From positions 62,001 to 126,000 of the forward strand of contig BSBK01009263.1 of the NCBI GenBank assembly GCA_027943335.1: a stretch of 64,000 nt of DNA. Reading direction: 5' to 3'. This document shows positions 36,671 through 48,353 of this stretch, piece by piece (the first letter of the stretch is position 1; each line of letters starts with the position of its first letter). The notes under the pieces were generated by a model, which did not search any database, was not told where the DNA came from, and was given only the letters and a program-made list of their open reading frames with translations. Both the position numbers and the translations under genes were made by a program. Source of the DNA: Chamaecyparis obtusa. Lineage: Eukaryota; Streptophyta; Pinopsida; Cupressales; Cupressaceae.

Positions 36671-38727
36671 TATTTACAAAATCAACATATCTAGATACAA
36701 TGTGGCATATGCCATCTCAAAATGTGTCATATGACATCTCAAAATAAGAAATTCAACTACAAATGTTTCCAGGACATCCTATTCTATTGGTGGATCATCA
36801 AAATGCAGCCTCTTTGAAGTACTCTTTGAAATTGATGGATCCTACTTTCAAACACAAAAGTGAAACCCCAAGTTAGATTAATTAATTTATATGGTTTCTA
36901 GAAATAAAAAATAAAAATTCAAAATCATTGTGAACAATAATAAATAATTAAAATGAAAATTGAACTCTCATGTACCTTTCCTCTCTATCTCCTCACGCGG
37001 ACATGAGACCTAATATATGTCCTTGGTAGCGAAGGGACAATGCCACCAATGTTGACTCTGACTTGTATATGTTTGTGAACATGATATTGATCTATGAGTT
37101 AGACTATTTATTGTTAAATCCTTGGTAGAAAATATATGTTTTCAAAATAGCTAAATTAACATTAAAACTTACCTATGTTGAACTTTATTCAGGAAATCTT
37201 AGTTGAGTCATTAGTAATACAAACCTTTGGCATTCTACCTCCTTCAAACTAGGGGTGACCTACAAAAGTCAAGCATATACTTCATACAATCATGACTTGA
37301 TGATATGATATATACTTGATAGTAAAATACACACAAATAACTTTAGAAATATACGTACCGTGGGACTATCACATCAAATTGAGATGCCTGTGACTCTATC
37401 ATGGAGAAATGGTCTCACAACATCATTAGACACCACCCTCTATCAAATAAAACATGTAAATTAAAATGAGTGCGCATAACTAAAAAGTATACATGTATGC
37501 ATAAACAAAATAAATTACTTTATTACCTTCCCCTTGTCAACACTTGATGCTCGAACCCCCTCACATTTCCCCCTAGTTGCAACTTGTGACACCTCCATCC
37601 GTATGTAATAAGATGATCGTAAAAATTAAAAAAAATGTGTACATATACTATTATAATAATTTAAGGAAACTATTGAGTACATTAAAATATATGTACCATG
37701 GAAGTGTCAAGGCCAAATGATATAGTCAAAAGCATGGACCCCTCCACTTGTGCCATCTCCTCCTCTGTCATCAATTGAACATAAATGTAACACATAAAAA
37801 AAAAAAAGTGGGAAATCATAATAAGAAAATTTTACTAAAAATACGAACATTTAAAATTAAATATAATGTAAAAAGTGAACTATTTACCCTTACCATAATG
37901 GTAGGATTCCATGGCTCTCTATTCCCATGATGCACATTTTCATGAGGTGCTTCAGTTCCTGTAGTGTGTTGTGTAGTATCATCCACCTTGAAGATGTGGT
38001 TATATGCATCACTATCATTCAGGGGACCTAAGCACAAATTCTTTCACGTAATGCAAGTGTGGGGCACACAAAGATGTGAGCTCATGGAGGATGGGGAAGG
38101 GCCAAATGCATCAGCATGAGGAGGCAACAATGTCATTCTCTGCATAGCCAGTAGATCACTCAAGGTGTAAAGGGATGAAATAGTCTGTGAGTCAGCCTCA
38201 GCAATAATATCAGGATGCTATACTGTAGGAGGTGATAAAATCTGAGGAGGGGGGACATATGTGTGGGATTACACCCAGTGTGCCCATGGCTTGTCCTGAG
38301 AAGTGCCTAAGCCTACACCATGGTTCGGTCTCATACTCCAATAATTTTTCTTGTGACTGAGCACAAATTCATCATATAATTTTTTAATAAAATTAAATGG
38401 GGCATCCAAATTATTGTGAGGTGATCTATAAAAAACCATGCACCTGCAGTCCCAAAAGTTGTCACATATTGCATCATTTGCACACCATTTAATTGACAAC
38501 TTGATTTTTTTAGGGTCCACTTTTAAATCGATTTTGGGATACACAGAAAGATTACATATGTTATGTTTTGTTATGTTTAGGTTCATAACTTGATCATAGT
38601 CAAGCCCATTGTCAAACTGGGCGTGCATGGAATCGCGCCAAAAAAGTGCAACATTATGTTTCTCTGTAAGTTTCTCTATGTTTTCAATAATGGAGTTCAA
38701 CTTGGAAAACATGGGGTGCAATGTGGG

Positions 38728-41330
38728 TGTTGGTGTCCAAAATGATGCTTATGCTCATAGGCTACCAATATATCCTCAGATAGATTTTAGGAATGGTTAG
38801 CTCCAAAATGTGATGGGATCTTAGGATAACTGGACCAACTATAGGGACAAGACTACCCTCTTCACTTCTGGCTCTGCAAAACCAAGGTGAGTGCACCTAA
38901 CCTAGTGAAAACTATACTTCACATACCAAGGATAGGGTTTGAATAACATATGGATAATAAGAAAGTACTAAATGCTAACCACACACTCATTGACTCTCCA
39001 TTACTATAGGGTAGAACATTACAACCAAGGACTTACAACTTAGGGATGGTTCTTAACTTATATGTTTCAATCATAAAAACCTTATTTAGTATAAGTTAAT
39101 AAAAGAAATACTCATCTAGGCTAGTGCCTTATCCATTGGGCAAGATCTCTTAGACAAACTATACATGTGCACACTAGACTATATAAGAGATTCAAAGCCA
39201 TAAACACATTTAGAATCTCCTTTACTGCTTATAGAATATCCTTACATAGACAAGAGATAAACCTATGTCCCATCTAGAGCATCATTTCATCTAATCCTAG
39301 ATTAGAACTCAAGACTGAAGACACATACATAAATTAATATGCAATGAACTAGAAAGTTCAAAATCTACCTATATTAACACAAAGGAGAGAGAAGAATCAT
39401 GTATCTGTATTAAGTATGAAGAATCCTCAAGTGTATACAATCAGTCCAAGAAAACCATGCTTGCAAATTATAGCTTAGATTTGCAACTTTCTTTCTATTG
39501 TCAACAAATACTACAAGCAAATCATTACAATTCAGATTGAAAAGAGGATTCACAACGAAGAAGATTTGAACACCTGACTCCCAATACCTCTAAATGATCA
39601 TCAAAAATCCCTTTATACCAAGGGTGACAATACAAGCATAATGATCATTCAAAATTCAAAATTCAAAACTACCTAACGGCACTAAGGAGTTAATACAGAC
39701 ATGCTAGGGACCAAGCTACAGCCAGTGAGCTCAAAATAGTTCAAATTCAACATCTATCTAGCCCTGTACCAATCCCAGGTACAAAATCATCACAAATCTT
39801 CCAAGAAATCTAGAAAAAATGACCCCTACAACACATCCTAAGTACAGTTTAATCACTTCCCCACAGAAAGACATTCCTCTGAAATCAATCATGGCAGCCT
39901 GGACCACACTGCACCCATCGAAGCCACAAAACAATCTGAAATGACCGAAAAACATCCAATTCTCCATACTTTTGTCGCTCAAAACCCTCAAAATATTTGA
40001 ATTTGAACTGTAACGGCTACTTTATGGTGCCAGCAGAGAATCGGTGGACCACATTCAAATCCTGACCAACTTTAAAACACTATCATCAGATCTCTTTAAA
40101 ATTGATGGGCTTCCCTCTTAATAGTTTATCTTTAGTCGCGCAACTATGTGGTCATGAAATTAACCACCACCAGAAACTGATTTACATTGTCACATGATCA
40201 CAAGGCATCTTACTAACCCCTGCGATCATGCGACCGCAATCTTTTAGCCGTGGTCAATAGTCGACTATAAATCCCTTGAAAAATCCTCGGCCCCACCACT
40301 AGTCAGCAACCACTCAAAATCAAGCACGTCAGTGTCGCGTGGCACATTGGACCCACTTCATAACTCTGGAACCACGATACTTCACAACAGTTGTCACATG
40401 ATCGCATAGCAAGGAAAAGGGCTATGCAAACATGCGACAAACCGCCAGGCTTCTTCACTAACTAGGACCACACTTAGAGATTATGCGACTAACCGTCTCA
40501 CTTCCTTTAAATTTTTTCATTCAGAGATCTGGTGACTAAAGTCCTTATCATAGTCGCCAAATGAATTTTTATCCATTCCCTGATCTAGTGACTGCAGGAA
40601 GATTTAATTGGGCCCACATAGGAGGATAAACAAATGTCGCATGGTTGCAAGGGGAAGGAATATTCCATGCAATCATGTGACAACCACAAGATCTTCAAGC
40701 AACTAACAACCTGACCCCACCCAGGCCCACTTATGCCACTTCATTAATTCCTTCGGCCAATGAGAAACCGCCACCTATGCTGACATGTCAAGTGGACCCG
40801 CCTGCAAAGAAAATAAATGTCATGAAAAAGAATCAATGGTCGTCATGATTTCACAAGCGTCTGACACATCCCTTGCAAAAACATGACAACTGTCAGATTG
40901 AGATGTTGTCAGGGACGAGCCCAGGGAAATATAAAGCCGAGAACATAAAAAATAAAAGGTACAAGGACTTAGGAAAAAATTAATTTGTAGGGTGTTGAAG
41001 ACTTAGGAAATATTAAAAGGGGGCACGACATAATCTTTAGTCACATGCTCATTTAGAATAAAAGGGGTGCATGTGATCATGTGACAAAGGGGTTTTGTAA
41101 ACCTAACCATGAGAAAAGTAAATGACTTTTAAAAGACATATGCAGATTAGAGTTTTAAGTGGGATGAAAAAGCAATGTCGAAATAGAACAAGGCTAGGGT
41201 AGTCTAGGGTATTTTTACCAACGGCTAGAAATATGAATATTTGCCAAGGGCTTAAACCAAAAATATAGAAAATACTACAGACACCAGAATAAAAGGGCTA
41301 GAGCCATGAAATTTTTTAGAAGTGCTAACA
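38728..41330 (-). repeat. 3' LTR of the Tat-like gypsy element
   Basis: 2603 bp, pairs with 48354-50952. In element orientation it starts TGTTAGCACTT and ends CACCAACA. No purine-rich tract lies before it: the preceding bases in element orientation read ccccgagtatgagccac. Open frames inside (39758-39991) recur in the other LTR and are not genes. Confidence 0.95.
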
Positions 41331-41484
41331 GTGGCTCATACTCGGGGATGTGTATCTCCTGCAGATACAATGAGCAAGCTAGAATCTCCTAGAAGAGCAG
41401 ACCAACTCAAAACTTTGACCCAAAAAGCAAAAATAGATGACTGTACAAGGAAAAACCTAAACTACTGCTCATGGAAAAGCTACT

Positions 41485-42690
41485 TCAAGAGAAGTAAAAC
41501 TTTAGGAATTTTCCATGAACTGGCAATTCCAAAGTACCACTAGTTAAATCTTTCAAAATATATGAATCTGTCCCCCATTTATTTTCAATCAAATAAGGGC
41601 CCAACCAAATAGGGTCAAATTTTCCATGTTTCCCCTTATCTTCCAACCTTGCATTCCACATTAGGACCAGATCACCAATCTCAAAACTCCTCTGAGTAGC
41701 CCTTCTGTCATATAAACTCTTGCACTGTTCTTGCAAATTTTCATTTCTCTCATGTGCATCCCTCCTTATCTCATCCAATTGGATCAATTCATCCATCCTC
41801 ACCCTCATTTCATCATCCAGATCTTCATCATATGCCTAGATAAACTTGTACATCTGCAACAAATTATTCTGAGGCAATCTAGCACCTATTCCATACACCA
41901 AATCAAATGGAGCACAACCTATGGCCTTCTTTATGGTTACCCTGTCAGCCCACAATGCTAACCACAATTTAGAGTCCCAAGCTCTCTTGTTTCTATCCAA
42001 CACTCTCTTGAGAATTTTGATTAGGATTTTATTACTAGATTCTGCCTGACCATTCCCTTGTGGATGATATGGGGAAGAAAATAAAATATGTATCCCATAT
42101 TGCTGACAAAAATCACCAAATTCCTATGATCTAAAACACATTGCATTATCAACCACAATCACTTCTAGACATCCAAACCTGGTTAGAATATTCTACATAA
42201 CAAAATTAGTTACAACTTTGCTAGTAGCTCTTTTAGTGGGGATAGCTTCAACCCACTTGGTAAAATAATCTGTTGCCACTAGAATATAGGAATGTCCACC
42301 ACTGGACTTGTTTGGAATTTCACCAATAAAATCAATACCCCACTTTTGGAAAGGGGCCTGAATTGCAACAGGTCGGAGTGGAAAATTCCCACTGAATTTC
42401 AACTTACCAGCAAACCTTTGGCAAGCATCACACTTCCTTACATACTAATGTGTATCCTTAAAGATTATAGGCCACCAAAATATAGGCCTAAGGATCTTGT
42501 GAGCTGTAGTCTTCACCATATAGTGTCCTCCACATACACCCTGATGCATATCTTCTAACCGAGCTTTAGACTTCTCAAAGTCTACACACTTTAGCAACAC
42601 TCCTTCATTACTCCTCCACCACAACTCACCATGTATGATAGCATACTTAATTGATTGCAACTTGACAGTTCTCCTTCTACTTTCATCCAT
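41485..42690 (-). pseudogene. gypsy integrase
   Basis: Integrase joins element DNA to the target in the nucleus. Visible parts, in order on the minus strand: the zinc-binding amino region (GVCGGHYMVKTTAHKI ... RKCDACQRF, with a TAG at 42445-42443), the catalytic core with D (WGIDFIGEIPN), D (VVDNAMCF) and E (GQAESSNK), and the C-terminal region ending in the GPY-type block WLGPYLIENKWG. It shares a frame with the polymerase segment at 43659. Several stops interrupt it (for example after NFVM and near MYKFI). The catalytic triad is retained in sequence, but the gene cannot give full-length protein. Confidence 0.9.
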
Positions 42691-43119
42691 CTCAGGAGGA
42701 AGAATTAATTTCTACAAATAACCAATGACATCTTTGTACCACTCACAACAATCCATATCACAAATGTATGGCCTCTCCTCCTCCTCTAACATATTCACAT
42801 GATTTGCAACCAAATTGCTTTGTGCCATTAACTTTTCAAGGCCTAAGCCTCTTACCAACTTTGTAATCTAAATGTCAATATTAAACTCCTGGATCCTGTT
42901 GATCCATCTACATCTCCTCCCTGAGACTTCTTGTTGCACCAATATATCTTTAACAGCGGCACTAGGAACATAAGCAACCACCTTAGCTCCTACAAGATAG
43001 CATCTGAAAGCCTTGACTAATTTGACTAAAGCATAAGCCTATTTCTCAATAATATCATATTTTAGTTCTATTTCTTGTAAAGACTTACTAAAAATTGATA
43101 TAGGTTGCTCATATCCATC

Positions 43120-44255
43120 TCAATTTTTTTGCAATAAAACTACTACAACTGTATGATAAGAAGTAAAAGAAAATATCTGCATTGGCTTACCATAATCAGG
43201 AGTCCTTAGTATTGGAGCATCTTTGATGGCTCTCTTGATATTCCTGAAAGATTCATCTACTTCTTCATTCCATTCAATCTTTTCCTCTTTCTTCAACATC
43301 CAAGAGATAGGAATACTAATTTTTGCAAAATTAGTAACAAATCTCCTTAGAAAATTAACTTGCCCAAAGAAAGATTGTATGCCTTTAACATTCCTGGGTG
43401 GTGAAAGCTTATCTATTGCCATGACCCTTTCAGGATCAATTCTTGCTCCCTCTTTAGACACAATATGTCCCAAGAGTTTTCCCTCCACAACACTAAATGC
43501 ACATTTCTTTGGATTTAAGGAGACACCATACTCCAGAGCCCTGATAAAAATCTGCTCTAGATGCACACAATGTTGATCTTCTTTCTCTGAATATGTTGTG
43601 AGATCATCTTGGTATACCACTAAAAACTTATTTATGAAATCAGAAAAGGCTACATCCATGGGTCTTTGGAAAGTAGATTTGTCAAACCGAATGGCATCCT
43701 AACATAAACATATGTTCCCCAAGGGGTGGTAAATGTAGTCTTAAACTATTCTAATTCCTTGACCACAACTTGGTTGTATATAGAGAAACCATCCATCATG
43801 GACATTAACTCTGATCTAGTAACCCTCTGCAACATATTCTCCATATTAGGCAAACCATAATTATCTTTCAAAGAATTGACATTCAAATTTCTAAAATCAA
43901 CTCATAGTCTAATGTCACCATTCTTTTTTCTGACCGGAACCAAATTTGACACCCAAGTAGAATGTCTGATAGGTTTGATGATCCCAACATCCATCATCTT
44001 TTTGAGTTCATCTTGCATTTTTGGTGCCAAGGTAGGATTCATAGGCCTTAATTTTTGCCTAAAAGGTTTAGTACCTTCCTTCAATGGTATCTCATGTTCA
44101 AAGAGATCCTCTCTGTAAGCTTTCAAATCATCATAAGACCATGCAAAAACATGTCTAAATTTTTTGAGAAGATCAATCAAATTTCTTCTAATTCTTGGGG
44201 ACAAACATTTACCTATGTAGACATTCTTTGGTTCTTGGCTTGTTCCTAGGTTCAC
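43120..44255 (-). pseudogene. gypsy reverse transcriptase and classical RNase H
   Basis: Copies element RNA into DNA in the particle. 44255-43902 has the amino part (FRHVFAWSYDDL, IPLKEGTKPFRQKLRPMNP, WVSNLVPVRKKNGDIRL). 43900-43660 continues in broken frames (DFRNLN, MPFGLTN). 43659-43120 holds the catalytic box VVYQDDLTTYS (YxDD intact), the thumb (LGHIVSKEGARIDPERV, FFGQVNFLRRFV) and the start of RNase H (KPMQIFSFTS; the usual aspartate in that block appears changed). Two frame changes and scattered stops inactivate it. Integrase follows about 430 bp downstream on the same strand. Confidence 0.9.
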
Positions 44256-44434
44256 TTCCTCTAAATCATTTATCTTGTCAACAATCGTAGAAACACAAGG
44301 CCTTTATTATCAAATGTCCTTTCAAGAGAAACCAATCCCCTAGGGATCCTATTTGACTTTAGTTGCAAAAATTCCTTCCCAAGAATATTTTCTTTTCCAT
44401 CTCTGATATCAACATAAGTACTAAAATACATTTC

Positions 44435-45271
44435 CTAACCATCAAAGTGAGAATCACACTGCAAGAATCTTAATATATCCTGGTCATCAGAGAAAACCTG
44501 CCTATTATCAACATTGTCTGGGATAGAAGGCCTGGACATGAACTCAACTTTAGATATCTCATAAAAAGTGATATCTTCTGGCCTCAATGCTATGTTTTCC
44601 AACAAATCAGCCATCCTATTTTGGCTTCTATCCACCCAATCAATACCAAAGGCACTGAAACCTTCAATCTCATCCCATACAACATTCCTATACTGTTTCA
44701 GCCTTTGATTCTTAGATGCATAGTTTGATCTAATCTGGGAAATTACAAACTTAGAATCACCAATCACCCTAAGATGTTTGATTCCATGTTTTGATGCTTG
44801 TCTCAAACCAATCAGTAGGGCCTCATACTCAGCAACATTATTTGTGCAAGGAAACAAGAGAGTGAAAGAAAACTTAAAAGTCTTACCACTTGGGGATATT
44901 AATAACACTCCTGCTCCAGCACCTTCTTTTGAAATTGCTCCATCAAAATATAATGTCCATAATACATTACCTTCTGCCATGTTATTCTCATCATGAACTA
45001 GAGAGACAGGCCTGGACTCCTCTTGCAACTTTTTCTCCTGAACTTGGAAAGAACCAATGTCAGTATCAACAAAACAATTCATGTTGTCTTCTTCATTCTC
45101 CTCAATCATGTGAGGGGTTCTAGTTTCCCTTGAAACCTTTACACTTTCTCCCTCAATGCTAAATGTAGCAAAAGATAAATCACATTGAATACTTCCCCCC
45201 ATAGAAGCAATCCATCTTCTAGATAACAACATCCCATATTGAGGAGGAATATCAACCATTAGCACACTCAT
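44435..45271 (-). pseudogene. Protease tail and archaeal-type RNase H domain of the gypsy element
   Basis: The frame is open for 278 codons from 45271 but belongs to the upstream gag-protease frame. The start (IPPQYGMLLSRRWIASMGGS) is the end of a Tat-type protease region. After an acidic linker comes a complete RNase H fold with catalytic D (LYFDGAIS), E (AEYEALLIGL), D (VIGDSKFVISQI) and D (NRMADLLENIAL). Such a second RNase H is a mark of Tat-clade plant gypsy elements; its substrate would be the RNA of RNA/DNA hybrids. It lies upstream of the polymerase, whereas I recall Tat elements usually having it after the polymerase and before integrase. Confidence 0.85.
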
Positions 45272-45277
45272 AGTTAA

Positions 45278-46246
45278 CTACTTATCAAGATATGCTACTA
45301 GTTTATAAGGCAAAGCCTTAATAGTACCAATAACTGGTACCTCCCTTGAGTCCATAGCTTGACACCTACCATGAGGCATATCAACCTTCAATCCTAATGA
45401 TTTCATGATCTCTCCCGGCATGACAGTATTTGATGCCCTAGAATCGATCATACAATTCTTCAATATTTTACCATTTATCACAAGAGACAAGAAGAAAGGA
45501 TCAACTGTCCCTAATGCATTGTTTATAACATTTGTATCCAAAAATATTTGAGGAATTTTAGAAACAATTTCTTCACTTTTATTTTTAGGTGTGTCCTCCA
45601 AGGAAACCACATGTTTGTCATTTCTACTCACCTCTTGGATTCCTGTAGAAGAGACACCATTCACCCAATCTAGATCTTTCACTCTATGTTCTTCTATCCT
45701 CATCATTTCCAAAAGTGGAACCTTGACAGTCATTTGTGATAGAAATTTTTTCATGTCAATTGGAACATACTTTTGGTCATTTATGTCTCCCTCAAAAATA
45801 GTAACAACTTTATCCGTTGTCAGATCAGACTTGTCTTTGTGAAAAGACTCCTCTCTACTCCTCTGAGGAATGGGAACAACTACCTCTGATGTCTTTGCTT
45901 TACTCCTAGGTGCTACAACAGGTACAATTTTCTTCTTTAGCTTCACTTGATTATTAACCTCTACACCCCTCCCTTTTTCCTCAGACTATTGTGCACTATT
46001 TTCTATCCTCTTGATAAATATACATCCTAGTTTACCATTTGTGTTTTCAACTGTCTTGTTCCTCAAATTGTAATTGCTTCTAGCCTGTGTGACCATGTCT
46101 GCAGTGATTTGAGCAATTTCCTCATCAGATGGTCTCCTTAATGAAACCAACTCCTCATATTTCACTACACCACATCCAACATCATCAAAATTTTCCTCTT
46201 CTTCATCAGTAGAGCCAACCTCATCCCACACATGTGAAGAAGTCAT
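45278..46246 (-). pseudogene. gypsy gag-protease linker and aspartic protease
   Basis: 46246-45986 is an acidic linker (TDEEEENFDDVG, then RPSDEEIAQITADMV). 45946-45278 holds the protease: PFFLSLVING, then the active site MIDSRASNTVMPG, then IMKSLGLKVD and PHGRCQAMDSREVPVIG. The active-site triplet D-S-G is D-S-R here, which should abolish activity. All in one frame with gag, with a TAG between the two open pieces (near 45986). Confidence 0.85.
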
Positions 46247-46336
46247 TCCACACCTGTCCTTGTCATAATGCTCATCATGTTCTTGATTCTCTGATAAATT
46301 TAAGGCAATAACACAATACTCTGGACTGTGAGGAGA

Positions 46337-48145
46337 CTAACAAGTAGCACACCATGGGACATCATCAGTCACATTTACTGAATTTCTTTGCAAAGGATCA
46401 GGGATCCTGCCATCAGGTCTATCCTGCTTGGTTGGGAAAATGGGCTTGCCATCTTTCCATTGAGTATTATAAGGGTAATTTTGCATTCTTGGTTGTCTGC
46501 TAAATTTGTTTGGAACTGACCTATCCATAGCCATAGCCCTATTGTTTCCCATTTCACTAGGCTTTAAACCTTCTAAAGCCTTCAAAATCTATTTTAGATT
46601 GTCATCCTCCTTGGGCTTAGAGTCAGCAGACCTTCCCATTTCTTTCTTATTTTGCATTTGAGGCCTACAATCATCTCTTCTTCCCAACTTTCTTGATATT
46701 CTTTTGTTTCTTTCTATGTTGATGGCCAACTTGTAAGCCTCCCAAAGGCTTCTAGGGTTTTTATCCCTCAAAAGATATCCCATCTTTGCATCAAAAGCAT
46801 TTAAGTATGTCACAAGACACACTCTGTCATCTAACCTGATAACTTGTAGGAGCCTATGCATAGCCTTTTGGAATCTTATATTAAATTCAAGGACCTCCTC
46901 ATTCTAATTTTTATTAATGTTATTGAATTCATTCAAGATAAAACCCTTATTTGTTTTATCTCCGTAATGCTCCTTGAAACAATTCTTAAATTCATTCCAA
47001 GATCCTATACTAGCATGGGGCAGTCCTTTAAACCAATCCCTAGCATCCTCATTCAGAGATTGTACAAATAGCTTCATTATAACATCATCAGGCTCAACAT
47101 TATAATCATCTATTACATTCATAAAATTCTTTAGATGCTCTTCACATGTGATGACATTATTTCCAGTAAATTTAGGGAGCTTTTTTCTAATCTCATCAAG
47201 AATTGCATTAGGATAACCATGAATACCAAAGAAGATAAGTTGTTTGTACCTTTCATGAACATGAACTCCATGTGGTGGATCCATACCTTGAGATGTATAT
47301 GTCCTTGTGTTTGAGCCATCAGGAATCTTGGTAGCACCCAGAATGCCATTAGCTTAAGTTGCAATGTTACCATGATTTCCACCTTGTTCCAAAAAGGAAG
47401 CAGCAACATTTGAAGGTCTTGAAGTATGCTTGAGGAAATCAATCTTTTTTCTAATTTCTGCAGCAGAAGCCTCCAACTCTTCTTTCTCAAGTTCTTTATC
47501 TAATATTTCCTTTTTCCTTCTAGCCATCTCAAGGTCTACATCTAATCTCAACCTTTAATCTAATGGGTTTTCCACATGAACTTGTTCATTGATTTGAACT
47601 CCAATAGCTTTCTATTTAACCTTATCTCTAGGCCTAGTTATCTCATGTGTTTTATACACAATAGGTTGTTCCTCTACTCTTTCAGGCTTAGGGACAAAAT
47701 TAATTGTCTCCAAATCTAACAACTACCTCTTTAGTTTCTCAACCCTTATCATGGCTTGTTTTACTCTATCTTCCTTGTCCTTATCTCTTTGTTGTCTGAT
47801 AGCAATTTGTTCTTGAACTCTTCTTTCCAACTCATAGACCTCTTCAAAGATCTCTTCTGATTCTAGGAGAGTGGTCTCAGATTCATCATCTCCTACTTGC
47901 ACTTCATCCTCATACTGGTTCAGTCCCAAATCAATAGCCTCTTCATATTCTGAATTATTTTCTTCTTGACTAGGCCTAGTTTGAGCCTCTTGTCTTGTAT
48001 CTTTCTTACTCTTCCAAGTATGAGAAATATTTCTCTTCTTCTTTCCTCCCCTTGTCTGACTAGGCCTAGAAGTACTTGGAATACCTTCTTCCATTTTATC
48101 TTTAGAATGCTCCTTTCTCTGAGACATAGTAGCTCTATAACTCAT
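46337..48145 (-). pseudogene. gypsy gag
   Basis: A structural protein of the element's particle. One minus-strand frame from an ATG at 48145 (or 48127), with stops near 47723, 47354, 46904 and 46589. In order: a basic amino end, an acidic segment, a coiled-coil-like Glu/Lys/Arg stretch (EEIFEEVYELERRVQEQ; LEMARRKKEILDKELEKEEL), the capsid fold (KLPKFTGNNVITCEEHLKNF, DARDWFKGLP, WNEFKNCFKEHYGD), a C-terminal helical part, and a zinc-knuckle-like block WCATC-stop-SPHSPEYC at about 46360-46300, where the stop replaces one residue of the finger. The overall order is standard for Tat-like gag. Confidence 0.88.
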
Positions 48146-48333
48146 TCTCTTTTGAAATCAATAGACCAGCACTGCTGCAGAGATATTTGAGTCACCACCC
48201 AAGTGTATTGGGAATTTAAAACACTAATCTGCTCACTAACAAGTTCCTTAATGAGTTGACAAGATAAAGGGGCAAAGAATAACCCTATTTTTCAATGATG
48301 ACCTACTGGTTACAATAGCCTTGTGTAACATTT

Positions 48334-48350
48334 CCCCAACAGAGTCACCA
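48334..48350 (-). promoter_or_regulatory. Primer binding site of the Tat-like gypsy element
   Basis: TGGTGACTCTGTTGGGG on the minus strand, three bases beyond the 5' LTR end (CACCAACA, 48354). It begins with TGG as expected for a tRNA 3' end complement; the tRNA is probably Arg type by analogy with other Tat/Ogre elements, not verified. Confidence 0.75.
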
Positions 48351-48353
48351 TCT

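Noticed and set aside
43223..45842. Plus-strand open frames in the gypsy region (43223-43576, 45591-45842, 44778-44996)
   Set aside because: They lie opposite clear minus-strand pol and gag coding sequence and are antisense shadows.
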